From assembly GCA_021713295.1 (NCBI GenBank), contig JAKJJU010000001.1, forward strand, positions 144,993 through 208,992: 64,000 nucleotides of DNA, in the 5' to 3' direction. This DNA comes from Thiotrichales bacterium 19S3-11 (GTDB lineage: Bacteria > Pseudomonadota > Gammaproteobacteria > Francisellales > Francisellaceae). The notes under the pieces are model-generated. The model was given only the letters and a program-made list of their open reading frames with translations. It was not told the DNA's origin and made no database searches. This document shows, in pieces, positions 1 to 9,330 of this stretch (its first letter is position 1; each line of letters opens with the position of its first letter). Position numbers and translations under genes: made by a program.

Positions 1-945
1 AAAGCAAAAGCAAACATGCACTTTAGAATCGGTGGTGTTACTGAAACCATGCTGACCACACTATTAATGATTTTAGATGAACAGGGTAAGCTTAAAGTTG
101 AAGAGTTAGTCTCAGAATGGTATCCCAATATACCCAATGCAAATCGAATAACGTTAAAAATGCTTGCTAATGGCACCAGTGGCATCCCAGATTATGTCTA
201 TAATACAAAATTCATAAAAGATGTTACTAAAGCACCATTTCGATACTTCTCAAGTGAAGATCTTCTAACATATGCATTTTTAGATAAAAAATCTAGTTTC
301 CCTCCAGGTAGTAGCCAGCATTACTCTCACAGTGATTATGTTGTTTTAGGCAATATCATTGAAAAGGTCATGGGCCAACCTTTAGATATATTATTTGATC
401 AATATATTTTTCATAAACTAAAAATGAAAAACTCTAAATTCACCCTAACTGCTTCAATCTATGCTCCAACGCTACATTCATTTAGTCAAGATAGGCCTTA
501 TTCTAAGGATATTAATCAGCCTGTAACCGATAGAATTTACGAAGACTCAACTTTTTGGAGTCCTTCTTGGACATCAAGCACAGGGGGTGTTTTTTCAACT
601 ATTCAAGATTTAGGAATATGGGCGCATGCATGGATGAATAGTTCCTTGATTTCGACTGAATCAACTCAAGAACTACGTGCTCCTGATACAGTTGGTAAAG
701 GTAAAAATACCAAGAGCCGATACTTTGCTATGGGCTTTGGCGTATTAAATCATTGGTTAATGCAAAATCCAAGCTTTAATGGGTATAGTGGTATATTTGC
801 TGTATTACCTAAGAAAAAAATTGTTTTTATCGCATTTAATACCGTCAAAAAAGATACTGACACGGATAAAACTGGCAACCTCAGCATGAAGTTATGGCGT
901 GAAATTGCGCCTAAATTAGCCCCTGAATACCCGCTACCACAATAA
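1..945 (+). CDS. Beta-lactamase/serine-hydrolase fold protein, N-terminus cut by window edge, probable pseudoenzyme
   Basis: The reading frame is open from base 1, and the first visible residues already correspond to the SxxK region of the PF00144 family (class C beta-lactamases, DD-peptidases, esterases), so the true start lies to the left. The fold is recognisable from FRIGGVTET, the stretch ITLKMLANGTSGIPDY, and FPPGSSQHYSHSDYVVLG. The catalytic Ser and Lys are replaced: SxxK reads G-V-T-E at bases 34-45. The YxN motif reads Y-S-H. As read, it should not form the usual acyl-enzyme, so a binding or regulatory role is more likely than hydrolysis. No signal peptide can be judged because the N-terminus is missing. 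Family assignment is firm; function is not. Confidence 0.8.
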   Translation, partial: KAKANMHFRIGGVTETMLTTLLMILDEQGKLKVEELVSEWYPNIPNANRITLKMLANGTSGIPDYVYNTKFIKDVTKAPFRYFSSEDLLTYAFLDKKSSFPPGSSQHYSHSDYVVLGNIIEKVMGQPLDILFDQYIFHKLKMKNSKFTLTASIYAPTLHSFSQDRPYSKDINQPVTDRIYEDSTFWSPSWTSSTGGVFSTIQDLGIWAHAWMNSSLISTESTQELRAPDTVGKGKNTKSRYFAMGFGVLNHWLMQNPSFNGYSGIFAVLPKKKIVFIAFNTVKKDTDTDKTGNLSMKLWREIAPKLAPEYPLPQ

Positions 946-995
946 TAATTAACGTCTTAACTAAATAAATATTCAATTAAATGATACAAATCAAC

Positions 996-1024
996 TTGCG
1001 TAAACCTTTTGTAAACTCTATACT
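996..1024 (+). promoter_or_regulatory. Probable lexA promoter with GTAAAC direct repeats
   Basis: A sigma-70-like promoter is visible: -35 TTGCGT (996-1001), a 17-base spacer, and -10 TATACT (1019-1024), 30 bases before the lexA start codon. The hexamer GTAAAC occurs twice, at 1000-1005 and 1011-1016, one helical turn apart and inside the promoter. No enterobacterial CTGT-N8-ACAG box is seen. The repeats are candidates for the LexA operator (inference). Confidence 0.6.
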
Positions 1025-1054
1025 GAAAATAAACAAACAAAACAGGTTGATTTT

Positions 1055-1645
1055 ATGCAACAGCCACTGACTAAAAAAGAAGCTCAGCTATTAAAATTAA
1101 TTGAATCTATCTATGAAACAGAAGGTTATATTGCATCCTACTCAGAACTAGGTAAACTGCAAGGCGTTTCTAAAATGGCAATCTGTAAATTAGTTAAAAA
1201 ATTAAGAGAAAAAGGTTATTTATCTGAATCAAATCACATCCTTTATCAATCACATAATACACTTCCCTTAATGGGTAAGATTGCAGCGGGTCAACCAATG
1301 ACTGCATTTGAAGTGGTTGAACAAATATCTCTAGAGCAAATCCTTAAAGCACCTAATTTATTTCTCTTAGAAGTCTCAGGTGATTCCATGGTAGATTCTG
1401 GCATTCTAGATGGCGACTATGTTTTAATTCAACAGCAAAGCGATATCAAAAACGGCATGATTGTCGTTGCCTTGATTGATCATAGTGAAGCCACATTAAA
1501 AGAAATTCGAATTAATGATGATGCTAGTATTACTCTAATCCCTCACAATCAAAAACTTAAACCACAAACCTATGACAAAAACCAAGTACAAATTCAAGGT
1601 ATCTATCTAGGTGCACGTTTTGATAAACAATGTTTTAAAGCCTAA
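1055..1645 (+). CDS. lexA: LexA repressor (S24 self-cleaving)
   Basis: LexA represses DNA-damage-response genes and cleaves itself when bound to RecA filaments. Residues 5-57 give a winged helix-turn-helix like the LexA N-terminal domain. The peptidase S24 half follows: Ala78-Gly79 in GKIAAGQP is the expected cleavage site, Ser111 in VSGDSMVDSG the nucleophile and Lys149 in ATLKEI the general base. Length (196) is normal for LexA (about 200). A good promoter lies upstream and a small gene follows 10 bases downstream, so a two-gene transcript is likely. An S24 phage repressor is the alternative, but the N-terminal domain fits LexA better. Confidence 0.9.
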   Translation: MQQPLTKKEAQLLKLIESIYETEGYIASYSELGKLQGVSKMAICKLVKKLREKGYLSESNHILYQSHNTLPLMGKIAAGQPMTAFEVVEQISLEQILKAPNLFLLEVSGDSMVDSGILDGDYVLIQQQSDIKNGMIVVALIDHSEATLKEIRINDDASITLIPHNQKLKPQTYDKNQVQIQGIYLGARFDKQCFKA

Positions 1646-1655
1646 GGGGAAGATG

Positions 1656-1826
1656 ATGAAACAACAAAAAAATCTCTTAACTAAGACCTTATATGTCATT
1701 GCTAGTGATCGCCAACGATTAACTTGTCAATCTCTTCAAGCAGAAAATATAACCAAACATACGTCTTCAAAAATATCAGAAAAAATCATTCCTATTACAA
1801 AGTTAATTCGTAGGCTTTGTGTTTAA
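1656..1826 (+). CDS. Small basic protein of unknown function, downstream of lexA
   Basis: A 56-codon frame starts 10 bases after the lexA stop and has a purine-rich ribosome site AAGGGGA (1644-1650) at good spacing; an ATG three bases earlier is an alternative start. The product MKQQKNLLTKTL... is Lys/Arg-rich and ends IRRLCV. It has no clear membrane segment and no domain that I recognise. Cell-division inhibitors of the SulA type often sit directly behind lexA in gammaproteobacteria, but this frame is far shorter and has no visible SulA signature. Position suggests DNA-damage control together with lexA (inference). It may also be a chance frame. Confidence 0.45.
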   Translation: MKQQKNLLTKTLYVIASDRQRLTCQSLQAENITKHTSSKISEKIIPITKLIRRLCV

Positions 1827-2090
1827 CTTTTACACAATTAAAACAGACTAAATATTTCATAGTTTTCATCTATGATTTCGCTTATAAAAGAATAAATTAA
1901 TCAGTTATATTGGCCTTATAACAATTCATAAATATTACAATTTAAACACCTTATTTCTAACATGAAAACTCGAAAAATTCAAGTGAAACATATGGTTATC
2001 AATTCAGTAATAGTGATTTTAATAACTATTTATACTCCTTTTCACACTCACATTTATAAATGAAATTAATCGATCAAAAGGAGATACATT
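1827..2090. other. Non-coding spacer between the lexA unit and the 325-aa gene
   Basis: This is 264 bases of AT-rich DNA. It contains a small hairpin, TCATAG-TTTTCAT-CTATGA, shortly after the small gene, possibly a weak terminator. A TATACT hexamer at 2031-2036 is a candidate -10 for the next gene, but no good -35 is seen 16-18 bases before it. A strong ribosome site (AAAGGAGA) precedes the ATG at 2091. Confidence 0.4.
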
Positions 2091-3068
2091 ATGCCAAAGT
2101 TTAGCAGTCACAAACAACTTCAATCTGATATTCTTACCTTTATGGGAGATGAAAATCAATTTAAAAACCACCGTGATATGGAAATGACATTAGATGCTTA
2201 TAGTTTTTCAGGCTACCGTATCGGCTTACCTTTTGAATCTAAGCCTAAGCCATATCAATCACAAGCTTTTACTTTACATGAAATCGCTAACTCACTAGGA
2301 AATATTGCATCACTTAAAGATCAAATAGCCCACACACCGATAAAAGAAAAAATTAAATTAACACAATTACAATCACGTCTAGAATTTTATGAAAATCAAT
2401 GGCAAAGAAATCAAGATAAATATATTAATGCAATTAAAGATGCTTATTATGGACTGTACGAACATAGTAACCCTAAAGATAAAGCACACTATCAAACATT
2501 ACAACAATGCGCGCAATGGCTTGCGCTTGAAACTGATATTTTGTTAAATGATAAAGATACGTTTTTAATTCCTGATGCAGATCCTAGAGTAATTCCTAAT
2601 CATACTGTTCATCAAACAATTAGACAAAATGCCGATAAATCTAATTCTGATTTAATTACGATTGAAGGTATTGGTGCAATAATTAATGCACATAATACAG
2701 GTGTTCCTGGAATGCCAAATCAAAGCTCAACTAATTATGCTAAATTGCGCTTAATCGACAATTTAACTTCACATATTCAAACAATGAAAAGTGATACATT
2801 CCATACAAAACGAAGTAGAAAATCGCAAGCAATTAATAATTTCATAAAGGCATTAAAAACTGACGACTATGCATCATTAACTTCTGAAAATATAAATGAT
2901 CTATCAAGCGGGCGTACTGGTAAATTAATCAATGGTTTTAAGCAAATTATTCCAGAAATTGAATCTGGGCTAACTCCGCAAAAAAGTAGTCATAGTCCTA
3001 AAACTATTTTTAGCAAACAAGAAAGAAAGTCACCTGTATCTGCAATAGACTTTCATAATCAATTGTAA
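2091..3068 (+). CDS. Uncharacterised soluble 325-aa protein
   Basis: The gene has a strong ribosome site (AAAGGAGA, 6-7 bases before ATG) and a full-length frame, so it is very likely real. I recognise no family. The product is hydrophilic, has no signal peptide or membrane segment, and looks mostly helical, with long charged or Gln/Asn/Lys-rich stretches around residues 60-130. The C-terminal 45 residues are polar and probably disordered (Ser/Lys/Pro-rich). It stands alone, convergent with the ketosynthase gene 7 bases away, and has no operon partner. Large orphan proteins of this kind are common among secreted effectors of host-associated gammaproteobacteria, but nothing in the sequence proves export. 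Confidence 0.75.
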   Translation: MPKFSSHKQLQSDILTFMGDENQFKNHRDMEMTLDAYSFSGYRIGLPFESKPKPYQSQAFTLHEIANSLGNIASLKDQIAHTPIKEKIKLTQLQSRLEFYENQWQRNQDKYINAIKDAYYGLYEHSNPKDKAHYQTLQQCAQWLALETDILLNDKDTFLIPDADPRVIPNHTVHQTIRQNADKSNSDLITIEGIGAIINAHNTGVPGMPNQSSTNYAKLRLIDNLTSHIQTMKSDTFHTKRSRKSQAINNFIKALKTDDYASLTSENINDLSSGRTGKLINGFKQIIPEIESGLTPQKSSHSPKTIFSKQERKSPVSAIDFHNQL

Positions 3069-3075
3069 TAAAAAG

Positions 3076-4257
3076 TTAATCACCTCTACCAATAATTAAA
3101 CTCGCATTATTACCACCAAAAGCAAATGAGTTAGACAAAAAGTATGATCTATCATAGGTTATTTGTTCGTTAATAATATAACAATTACTAATATCCTCGC
3201 CTTTAATACCATCCCATAATTGCTTAGGGATAATTTTTTGCAGATTGTATTTTTCTGATAATAATAACCAACATAAACCTAATTCAATGCTTGCTGCGGC
3301 ACCTAAAGTATGCCCAGTTAAAGGCTTCGTTGAACTGACTGGGACTTGATCTGTAAATAAATCATAAATTGCTTTTGATTCCATCTGATCATTTTTGGGT
3401 GTCGCTGTACCATGTGCATTAATATAACCAATATCACCTGCTTTAAGGTGAGCAGAGTCAAGTGCAGCAGACATCGATAATTTTGCACCATTACCTTCTG
3501 GATCGGGTGACGTAATATGATAGCCATCAGAGGACTCACCAAAGCCAACTAACTCAATTTCTGAAGGCTTTTTACTTAAGATAAATAATGCCGCACCTTC
3601 ACCAATCGTAATACCATTACGATTGGCACTAAATGGATTACAAATACGATCTGAAACTGAGTCGATACAATCAAAACCATTTAACGTCATCTGACACAAG
3701 GTATCACAACCACCAACAATAACCGCATCACAGAAATTATTTTGAATTAATCTTGCTGCTGCAATCACTGCTTTTGCACTTGATGAACAGGCCGTTGATA
3801 TCGTGTATGTCGGACCATAAACTTCTGTATAATGAGATAAAAATAACGCAATTTGACCTAATTCTTGCTGTTTATAATCAAATGATTTAGGAAAATGTTG
3901 ATGCGTTTGAAAATAATTATAATCAGACTCTCCTTTACTAATACCTGAGGTACTAGTTCCTAATACAATACCAATGCGTGTAGAGCCATATAATGCTTTT
4001 AATTGGTCAATCATGGGCGCTATTTGTCTAACGGTCTCAACTAAAAGGCGGTTATTACGACAGTCAAATACTTCAAATGACGATGGTAATGTTGATAGCT
4101 GAGCATTAATCTCTGCAACATAAGTTTGTTTTTTTGTAAAAAGCTTTTCATAAAGGCTAATATTTTTTTGACTTCCTTGAAAAAGACGATTGACTACCTC
4201 TGCCTTATTATTACCTAACGCATTGATAATTCCTAAATCATTTAGATAAAGCTTCAT
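3076..4257 (-). CDS. Beta-ketoacyl-ACP synthase (KAS I/II fold), aryl-polyene-type
   Basis: This is a condensing enzyme of the FabB/FabF thiolase fold that elongates acyl-ACP with malonyl-ACP. The Cys-His-His triad is complete: Cys157 in ISTACSSSAK, His282 in NAHGTATPKND and His316 in KPLTGHTLGAAASIE. The glycine-rich end (SFAFGGNNASLIIG) is also present. At 393 residues it is slightly shorter than FabF, and its start (LNDLGIINALGN) and the CRNNRLL stretch resemble the ketosynthases of aryl-polyene clusters rather than housekeeping FabF. No ACP, dehydratase or ketoreductase gene is nearby. It is the last gene of the rimP-nusA-infB-rbfA array, 25 bases behind rbfA, where truB is often found. 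Confidence 0.85.
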   Translation of the reverse strand: MKLYLNDLGIINALGNNKAEVVNRLFQGSQKNISLYEKLFTKKQTYVAEINAQLSTLPSSFEVFDCRNNRLLVETVRQIAPMIDQLKALYGSTRIGIVLGTSTSGISKGESDYNYFQTHQHFPKSFDYKQQELGQIALFLSHYTEVYGPTYTISTACSSSAKAVIAAARLIQNNFCDAVIVGGCDTLCQMTLNGFDCIDSVSDRICNPFSANRNGITIGEGAALFILSKKPSEIELVGFGESSDGYHITSPDPEGNGAKLSMSAALDSAHLKAGDIGYINAHGTATPKNDQMESKAIYDLFTDQVPVSSTKPLTGHTLGAAASIELGLCWLLLSEKYNLQKIIPKQLWDGIKGEDISNCYIINEQITYDRSYFLSNSFAFGGNNASLIIGRGD

Positions 4258-4282
4258 CCTTAAACTATATCCACTTTCACGT

Positions 4283-4723
4283 CTATCTTAAACGCTTTCG
4301 TTTATCTTTTGGCACATCTTTCTGATCGCTTTCGTTAGTTTCTTCTGATTGATCATCTTTAGATATGAATGCTTCATCAGCCTCTAACGCTGAATCAATT
4401 AACTGCGTCATATGTGAGCCATATTCAAGTGAATCATCGTAGATAAACCGCAAATTAGGTACAATCCTTAAACTCAGCTCTTTCGCTAAATAGCTCCTAA
4501 AAAAACCCTTAGCTTTATTAAATGCTTCAGCTAAATCTGTCTGTGACGTATCCTCTGATAGCGATGTATAATAGACTTTAGCATAAGATAAGTCTTTAGA
4601 TACATCCACAGAGGTAATTGAAACCCACTGAAATTTGGGATTGCGTATTTTTTTACGAATAGCCGTTACAATTAAACGCTGAATCTCATCTGCTACCCGA
4701 TAGACTCTTGAGGATCCTGCCAC
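4283..4723 (-). CDS. rbfA: Ribosome-binding factor A
   Basis: RbfA binds the 30S subunit near helix 1 of 16S rRNA and helps its late maturation and cold adaptation. The KH-like fold is recognisable from SSRVYRVADEIQRLIVTAI at the N-terminus, ITSVDVSKDLSYAKVYYT and ELSLRIVPNLRFIYDDSLEYG. Length 146 fits the family, with a charged tail after residue 120. The start is GTG directly after the infB stop codon, with AAGGAA in the end of infB as ribosome site, so translation is probably coupled to infB. It lies in the conserved nusA-infB-rbfA order. Confidence 0.96.
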   Translation of the reverse strand: MAGSSRVYRVADEIQRLIVTAIRKKIRNPKFQWVSITSVDVSKDLSYAKVYYTSLSEDTSQTDLAEAFNKAKGFFRSYLAKELSLRIVPNLRFIYDDSLEYGSHMTQLIDSALEADEAFISKDDQSEETNESDQKDVPKDKRKRLR

Positions 4724-7294
4724 TTAAAGATTCCTTTTAACTTCAGTTGTTTCATAGACTTCAATCTGATCACCAACTTTAACATCATTATAATTTTTAA
4801 CGCCAATTCCACATTCCATGCCTTTTTTAACTTCAGCAAGGTCTTCTTTGAAATGACGTAGTGACTCTAGCGCCCCTTCATAGATGACAACTTGATCGCG
4901 CAAAACACGAATCGGATTATTACGTTTAATCATACCATCAATAACACGACAACCTGCAATAGCACCAATTTTTGCTGATCTAAACACTTCACGTACTTCG
5001 GCAACACCGATGATTTCTTCTCGCAACTCAGGAGATAATAAGCCACCCATTGCTTGCTTAACATCATCAATCAAGTCATAAATAATACTATAGTAGCGCA
5101 AATCAACTTCTTCTTTTTCAGCAACTTTCTTAGCTGTGATGTCAGCACGCACATTAAATCCAAATAGAACGGCTTGTGATGCTATTGCTAAATTAACATC
5201 CGAGGATGTAATTCCGCCAATACCAGAGGCAACTACTTCTACTTTAACCTCATCATTTGATAACTTAACTAATGACTCACGAATCGCTTCAACCGAGCCT
5301 TGAACATCCGCTTTAACAATAACACTTAATGTCTGTTGTTCATCACTTTGCCCCATACGATCGAACAATGCACTTAATTTACCTGCCTGTTGTTGCTTTA
5401 ATTTCTCTTGGCGGTGCTTTTCTTGTCTATATTCTGAAACTTCGCGAGCTTTTTTCTCATCTTTAACAGAAATTACTTCATCACCTGCATTTGGTACGCC
5501 TGATAAACCTAAAACAGCAACCGGCGTTGAAGGGCCTGCTTCAGAAATTGGTTGGCCATGATCACCAAGCATTGCTCTAACACGTCCAAACTCTAAACCT
5601 GCAAGAATAATATCACCTGCCTTTAAATGCCCTGATTGAATTAAAACAGTAGCAACGGGACCTCGACCTTTTTCTAACTTAGACTCTACAACAACACCTT
5701 TGGCATAACCCTCAAAAGGCGCATTTAATTCTAGAACTTCAGCTTGTAATAAAACTCCATCTAATAGATCATCAATACCTTCACCAGATTTAGCAGATAC
5801 GTGAACAAACATTGCATCACCACCCCAATCTTCAGGAATTACATCATGCTGAGATAATTCATTTTTAACGCGCTCTGGGTCAGCTTCTGGTTTATCAATT
5901 TTATTTACTGCAACAATAATTGGTACGCCTGCAGCTTTAGCGTGCTGAATAGCCTCTAGTGTTTGAGGCATCACGCCATCATCTGCAGCAACAACTAAAA
6001 TAACGATATCTGTACAGTCTGCACCACGAGCACGCATTGACGTAAATGCCTCATGCCCTGGTGTATCTAAAAATGTAATATTGCCTTTTTCTGTCGCAAC
6101 CGAATACGCACCAATATGTTGAGTAATACCTCCAGCCTCACCAGCAGTAACCTTTGAGCGTCTAATATAATCTAATAGCGATGTTTTACCATGATCAACA
6201 TGCCCCATAATGGTTACAACAGGTGCACGTGGCAGCTTCTCACCAACTGACTCATCAATTTTAACTTCGTCTTCAATAGCATCAGCTTTAGTTAAACGAT
6301 ATTTATGACCTAATTCTTCTGTAACTAAAACAGCCATATCTTGATCAATCGTCTGATTAATGGTAACCATCGTTCCCATCTTCATCAAAACTTTGATAAT
6401 CTCAGCGGCTTTACGTGCCATTTTTTGAGCTAATTCAGCAACCGTTAATTCTTCTGGAATCTCAATTTCGCGCAAAATTTGCTCTTGTGGTTTGGTAAAT
6501 TTTTGCGTTTTTACTTTGCTTAAATCAACACGTCTTTGGCCGCTTCGCTCTGCAGAACGCACTCCAGAAGCCGTCTTATTACCACTTTGATCATAACCAT
6601 CATCCAATAGCTCTTTCGAAGAATGCTTTTTACGCCCTTTTGACTTTTTCTTTTTGGCTTGTGGCTTTTCTCTTAATCCCGCTAAACGTTGTTCATCTTC
6701 ATCAAACTGATCTTTTTCCTTTTTATAAGGCTTGGCTTCTTTAGCTTTAGTATCGTTTTGAGATGCCGTATCATCAGTTTCTGCTTGCGCCTTTATTTTC
6801 TTTTCAGTGTCAGCAGCAGACTCACTTGTTTTAGTTGTTTCCTCATTTTCACCAGCTTGTTTGGTATCAGGCTCACTCTGATGATCAACCGCGGGTTCAC
6901 TCTTAGCTACTTCTTGCGATATTTCTTTAGCATTATCTGCTTGAGCATCTACAATAATTTCTTCATTTTCAGGAGTTTCTATTACTTCTTTTTCTTCTAT
7001 AATCGCTTCATCTTTTGGCTTAACGATCACTTTCTTTTTACGAACTTCAACGTTGATTTTACGGTTTTGACCCGATAGTTTTAACTGTTTAGTGCTTTTT
7101 CGCTTTAGCGTAATTTTGCTATCTGCTTGACTACCAACACCTTGGATATGACCTAATAATTTATTTTTTTCATCATCGGTAATTAAATCTTTACCATTGG
7201 CTTTATCAATGCCAGCTTCTTTTAATTTCTCTACCAATTGATCAACGCCGATTCCAACAGTACTCGCTAGTTGTGCAACTGTTATCTCTGTCAT
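4724..7294 (-). CDS. infB: Translation initiation factor IF-2
   Basis: IF-2 is the GTPase that brings fMet-tRNA to the 30S subunit and promotes subunit joining. An IF2_N domain is seen at residues 1-50 and a second at about 278-328, separated by a long Lys/Glu/Ala-rich low-complexity linker (about 60-270). The G domain has GHVDHGKT (364-371), DTPGHEAF (410-417) and NKID (464-467). The C-terminal beta-barrel and C2 domain that binds initiator tRNA follow, giving 856 residues in total, normal for gammaproteobacteria. It sits between nusA and rbfA and shares its transcript with the initiator tRNA's own locus. Confidence 0.98.
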   Translation of the reverse strand: MTEITVAQLASTVGIGVDQLVEKLKEAGIDKANGKDLITDDEKNKLLGHIQGVGSQADSKITLKRKSTKQLKLSGQNRKINVEVRKKKVIVKPKDEAIIEEKEVIETPENEEIIVDAQADNAKEISQEVAKSEPAVDHQSEPDTKQAGENEETTKTSESAADTEKKIKAQAETDDTASQNDTKAKEAKPYKKEKDQFDEDEQRLAGLREKPQAKKKKSKGRKKHSSKELLDDGYDQSGNKTASGVRSAERSGQRRVDLSKVKTQKFTKPQEQILREIEIPEELTVAELAQKMARKAAEIIKVLMKMGTMVTINQTIDQDMAVLVTEELGHKYRLTKADAIEDEVKIDESVGEKLPRAPVVTIMGHVDHGKTSLLDYIRRSKVTAGEAGGITQHIGAYSVATEKGNITFLDTPGHEAFTSMRARGADCTDIVILVVAADDGVMPQTLEAIQHAKAAGVPIIVAVNKIDKPEADPERVKNELSQHDVIPEDWGGDAMFVHVSAKSGEGIDDLLDGVLLQAEVLELNAPFEGYAKGVVVESKLEKGRGPVATVLIQSGHLKAGDIILAGLEFGRVRAMLGDHGQPISEAGPSTPVAVLGLSGVPNAGDEVISVKDEKKAREVSEYRQEKHRQEKLKQQQAGKLSALFDRMGQSDEQQTLSVIVKADVQGSVEAIRESLVKLSNDEVKVEVVASGIGGITSSDVNLAIASQAVLFGFNVRADITAKKVAEKEEVDLRYYSIIYDLIDDVKQAMGGLLSPELREEIIGVAEVREVFRSAKIGAIAGCRVIDGMIKRNNPIRVLRDQVVIYEGALESLRHFKEDLAEVKKGMECGIGVKNYNDVKVGDQIEVYETTEVKRNL

Positions 7295-7356
7295 CGTTGC
7301 GCCTCCCTTAAATTTCTCTTTAATCTTAAAATCATTATTCTTTCATTTGCATTTCA

Positions 7357-8832
7357 TTAACTTTCTTCAAACCATGGTTTGCGTGCTGTTAAAATTAATT
7401 CAGCCGCACGTTCACGATCAATTTCAACAACATCGAGTAAATCATCAACTGCTTGTTCAGCTAAATCTTCCATCGTAATAATATCAGCCTGTGCTAACTG
7501 ATTAGCCAACGCTTCATCCATGCCTTCCATATGCAATAAATCATCAGCTGGTAATTTTTTATTACTTAATGCTTGTGTCAATAACGCTGTCTTTGCTCTT
7601 TCTTGTAATTCATTCGCAATATCTTCATTGAAGCCATCAATGGCCAACATCTCTTCTAACGGCACATAAGCAACTTCTTCAAGTTGCGTAAAGCCTTCTT
7701 CAAATAATACCATAGCCACATCTTCTTCTACATCAAGTGCTTCCATAAATAGTTTTATTTGATTTTGAGCTTCTTTATCTTGCTTTTCTTGTGCTTCAGA
7801 TTCAGGCATGACATTCAATCGCCAGCCTGTTAATTCTGATGCTAAGCGAACATTCTGACCATTCCTCCCAATTGCTTGAGATAACTGATCTTCCTTAACT
7901 GCAACATCAATCGTTGTACTATCTTCATCTTGGATAATTGAAACAATTTCTGCAGGTGATAATGCATTAATAACATATTGTACGGGGTTGTCATCCCATA
8001 AAATAATATCAATACGCTCGCCTTTTAATTCATTGGTAATCGACTGCACACGCGTACCGCGCATACCAACACAAGCGCCCACTGGATCAATTCTGCCATC
8101 ATTCGTTTTAACGGCAATTTTACAACGTGAGCCTGGGTCTCTTGCAATACCAACAATCTCAATGACTTCTTCTGAAATCTCAGGGACTTCAAGCTCAAAT
8201 AATGCTTCAACCATTTCATTCGCTATACGGCTTAAGCGTAATGGATAATTTCTCGAAGTGTCATCAATCTCTGTTAAGACAGCACGTGCTTTATCACCAA
8301 CTTTAAACGTCTCTTTAGGTAAAAGAGCATTTCTTGGTAAAATACCATCGGCTTGATCACCTAAATCAATTAAAATAAATTCACGTGTAACACGCTTTAC
8401 TTCACCATAAAGAACCTTGCCAACACGCCCTTTAAAGCTTTCAATTAACTTAGCTCGTTCCGCTTCTTTAACTTTCTGTAAAATAACCTGCCTTGCTGAT
8501 TGTGCTGAAATACGCCCAAAATCAACCGACTCAATCTCTTCTCTAATGATATCTCCGACAACAACATCGTGCCCTTTCTCATTAGCAACATCGACATAAA
8601 ACTGTGCTTTTGAGTTTTCAAGTTCAGCATCTTCAGCAATCACTTCCCATACGCGGTAAGTTGTATAATCACCATTTTTTCTATCGATAACCACCTGCAC
8701 TTCAGCTAAAGAATCTATTAATTTCTTACTTGCTGCAGCCAAAGCCTCTTCCATTGCTTGGAAAATAACTTCACGCTCAACTTCTTTCTCATTTGCAACT
8801 GCTTCTATCACCAATAATAGCTCTTTACTCAT
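7357..8832 (-). CDS. nusA: Transcription termination/antitermination factor NusA
   Basis: NusA binds RNA polymerase and nascent RNA and modulates pausing, termination and antitermination. The order is an N-terminal RNAP-binding domain (to about 130), an S1 domain (about 135-200), KH1/KH2 (about 200-345, including VGACVGMRGTRVQSI and AIGRNGQNVRLASELTGW) and two C-terminal acidic helix-hairpin repeats (about 360-491), as in E. coli NusA. Length 491 matches. It lies between rimP and infB. In E. coli, NusA controls its own operon by termination; a terminator precedes rimP here as well. Confidence 0.97.
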   Translation of the reverse strand: MSKELLLVIEAVANEKEVEREVIFQAMEEALAAASKKLIDSLAEVQVVIDRKNGDYTTYRVWEVIAEDAELENSKAQFYVDVANEKGHDVVVGDIIREEIESVDFGRISAQSARQVILQKVKEAERAKLIESFKGRVGKVLYGEVKRVTREFILIDLGDQADGILPRNALLPKETFKVGDKARAVLTEIDDTSRNYPLRLSRIANEMVEALFELEVPEISEEVIEIVGIARDPGSRCKIAVKTNDGRIDPVGACVGMRGTRVQSITNELKGERIDIILWDDNPVQYVINALSPAEIVSIIQDEDSTTIDVAVKEDQLSQAIGRNGQNVRLASELTGWRLNVMPESEAQEKQDKEAQNQIKLFMEALDVEEDVAMVLFEEGFTQLEEVAYVPLEEMLAIDGFNEDIANELQERAKTALLTQALSNKKLPADDLLHMEGMDEALANQLAQADIITMEDLAEQAVDDLLDVVEIDRERAAELILTARKPWFEES

Positions 8833-8857
8833 TGCCTTATATCCTCATATTTGGTGC

Positions 8858-9313
8858 TTACCATGTAGGCGCAATTCTTAATTGTTCAACCTGATTATAA
8901 TCAATCTCAACTTGATTACTATCAATCTCTAAGGTGAGTTGATTTCCACTCACTGCCTTTAATAATGCATTTTTAAATTTGCGATAACCATTAACCTGTT
9001 CTTTCAGTCTCCCTTTTACCATAAATCCTTCAAAACATTTAACTTGTTCTAACGTAAATAAAATACGATCTGCTCCTGGAGAGGAAACTTCCAAAGTATA
9101 GTGAGCATCAATCAGATCTTCAACATCTAAAATACCACTAATTTGCGTACTAACATCTTGGCAATCATCAACAGAAATCCCATCTTTGTGATCAATATAA
9201 ATTCTAACCAATAAATCCGCGTTCATAGGTAAAATTTCTATACCCCATAGTATATAGCCCATAGCCTCTATTGGTTGGCGTAAATGTTGATCCAGTGCTT
9301 CAACTAACTGCAT
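8858..9313 (-). CDS. rimP: Ribosome maturation factor RimP
   Basis: RimP is needed for 30S maturation. The family pattern is clear: PIEAMGYILWGIEI near the N-terminus, VRIYIDHKDGISVDDCQDVS, LEVSSPGADRILF, and a C-terminal SH3-like part ending QLRIAPTW. I chose the ATG at 9313 (protein MQLVEALDQH...) because GGAG at 9323-9326 is 9 bases away. An ATG at 9319 is also possible but only 3 bases from that site. A longer TTG-initiated frame would start inside the terminator hairpin and is unlikely. The gene follows tRNA-fMet and precedes nusA, as in E. coli. Confidence 0.93.
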   Translation of the reverse strand: MQLVEALDQHLRQPIEAMGYILWGIEILPMNADLLVRIYIDHKDGISVDDCQDVSTQISGILDVEDLIDAHYTLEVSSPGADRILFTLEQVKCFEGFMVKGRLKEQVNGYRKFKNALLKAVSGNQLTLEIDSNQVEIDYNQVEQLRIAPTW

Positions 9314-9330
9314 GATCATTTTCTCCAGAT

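Noticed and set aside
1022..1050. Possible canonical SOS box CTGT-N8-ACAG before lexA
   Set aside because: CTG at 1023 and CAG at 1043 are too far apart and the inner T and A are absent; it does not fit the enterobacterial box.
6689..7078. Open frame of 129 codons on the plus strand
   Set aside because: It lies opposite the low-complexity linker of infB; its Phe/Ile-rich product is the complement of Lys/Glu codons, so it is a shadow.
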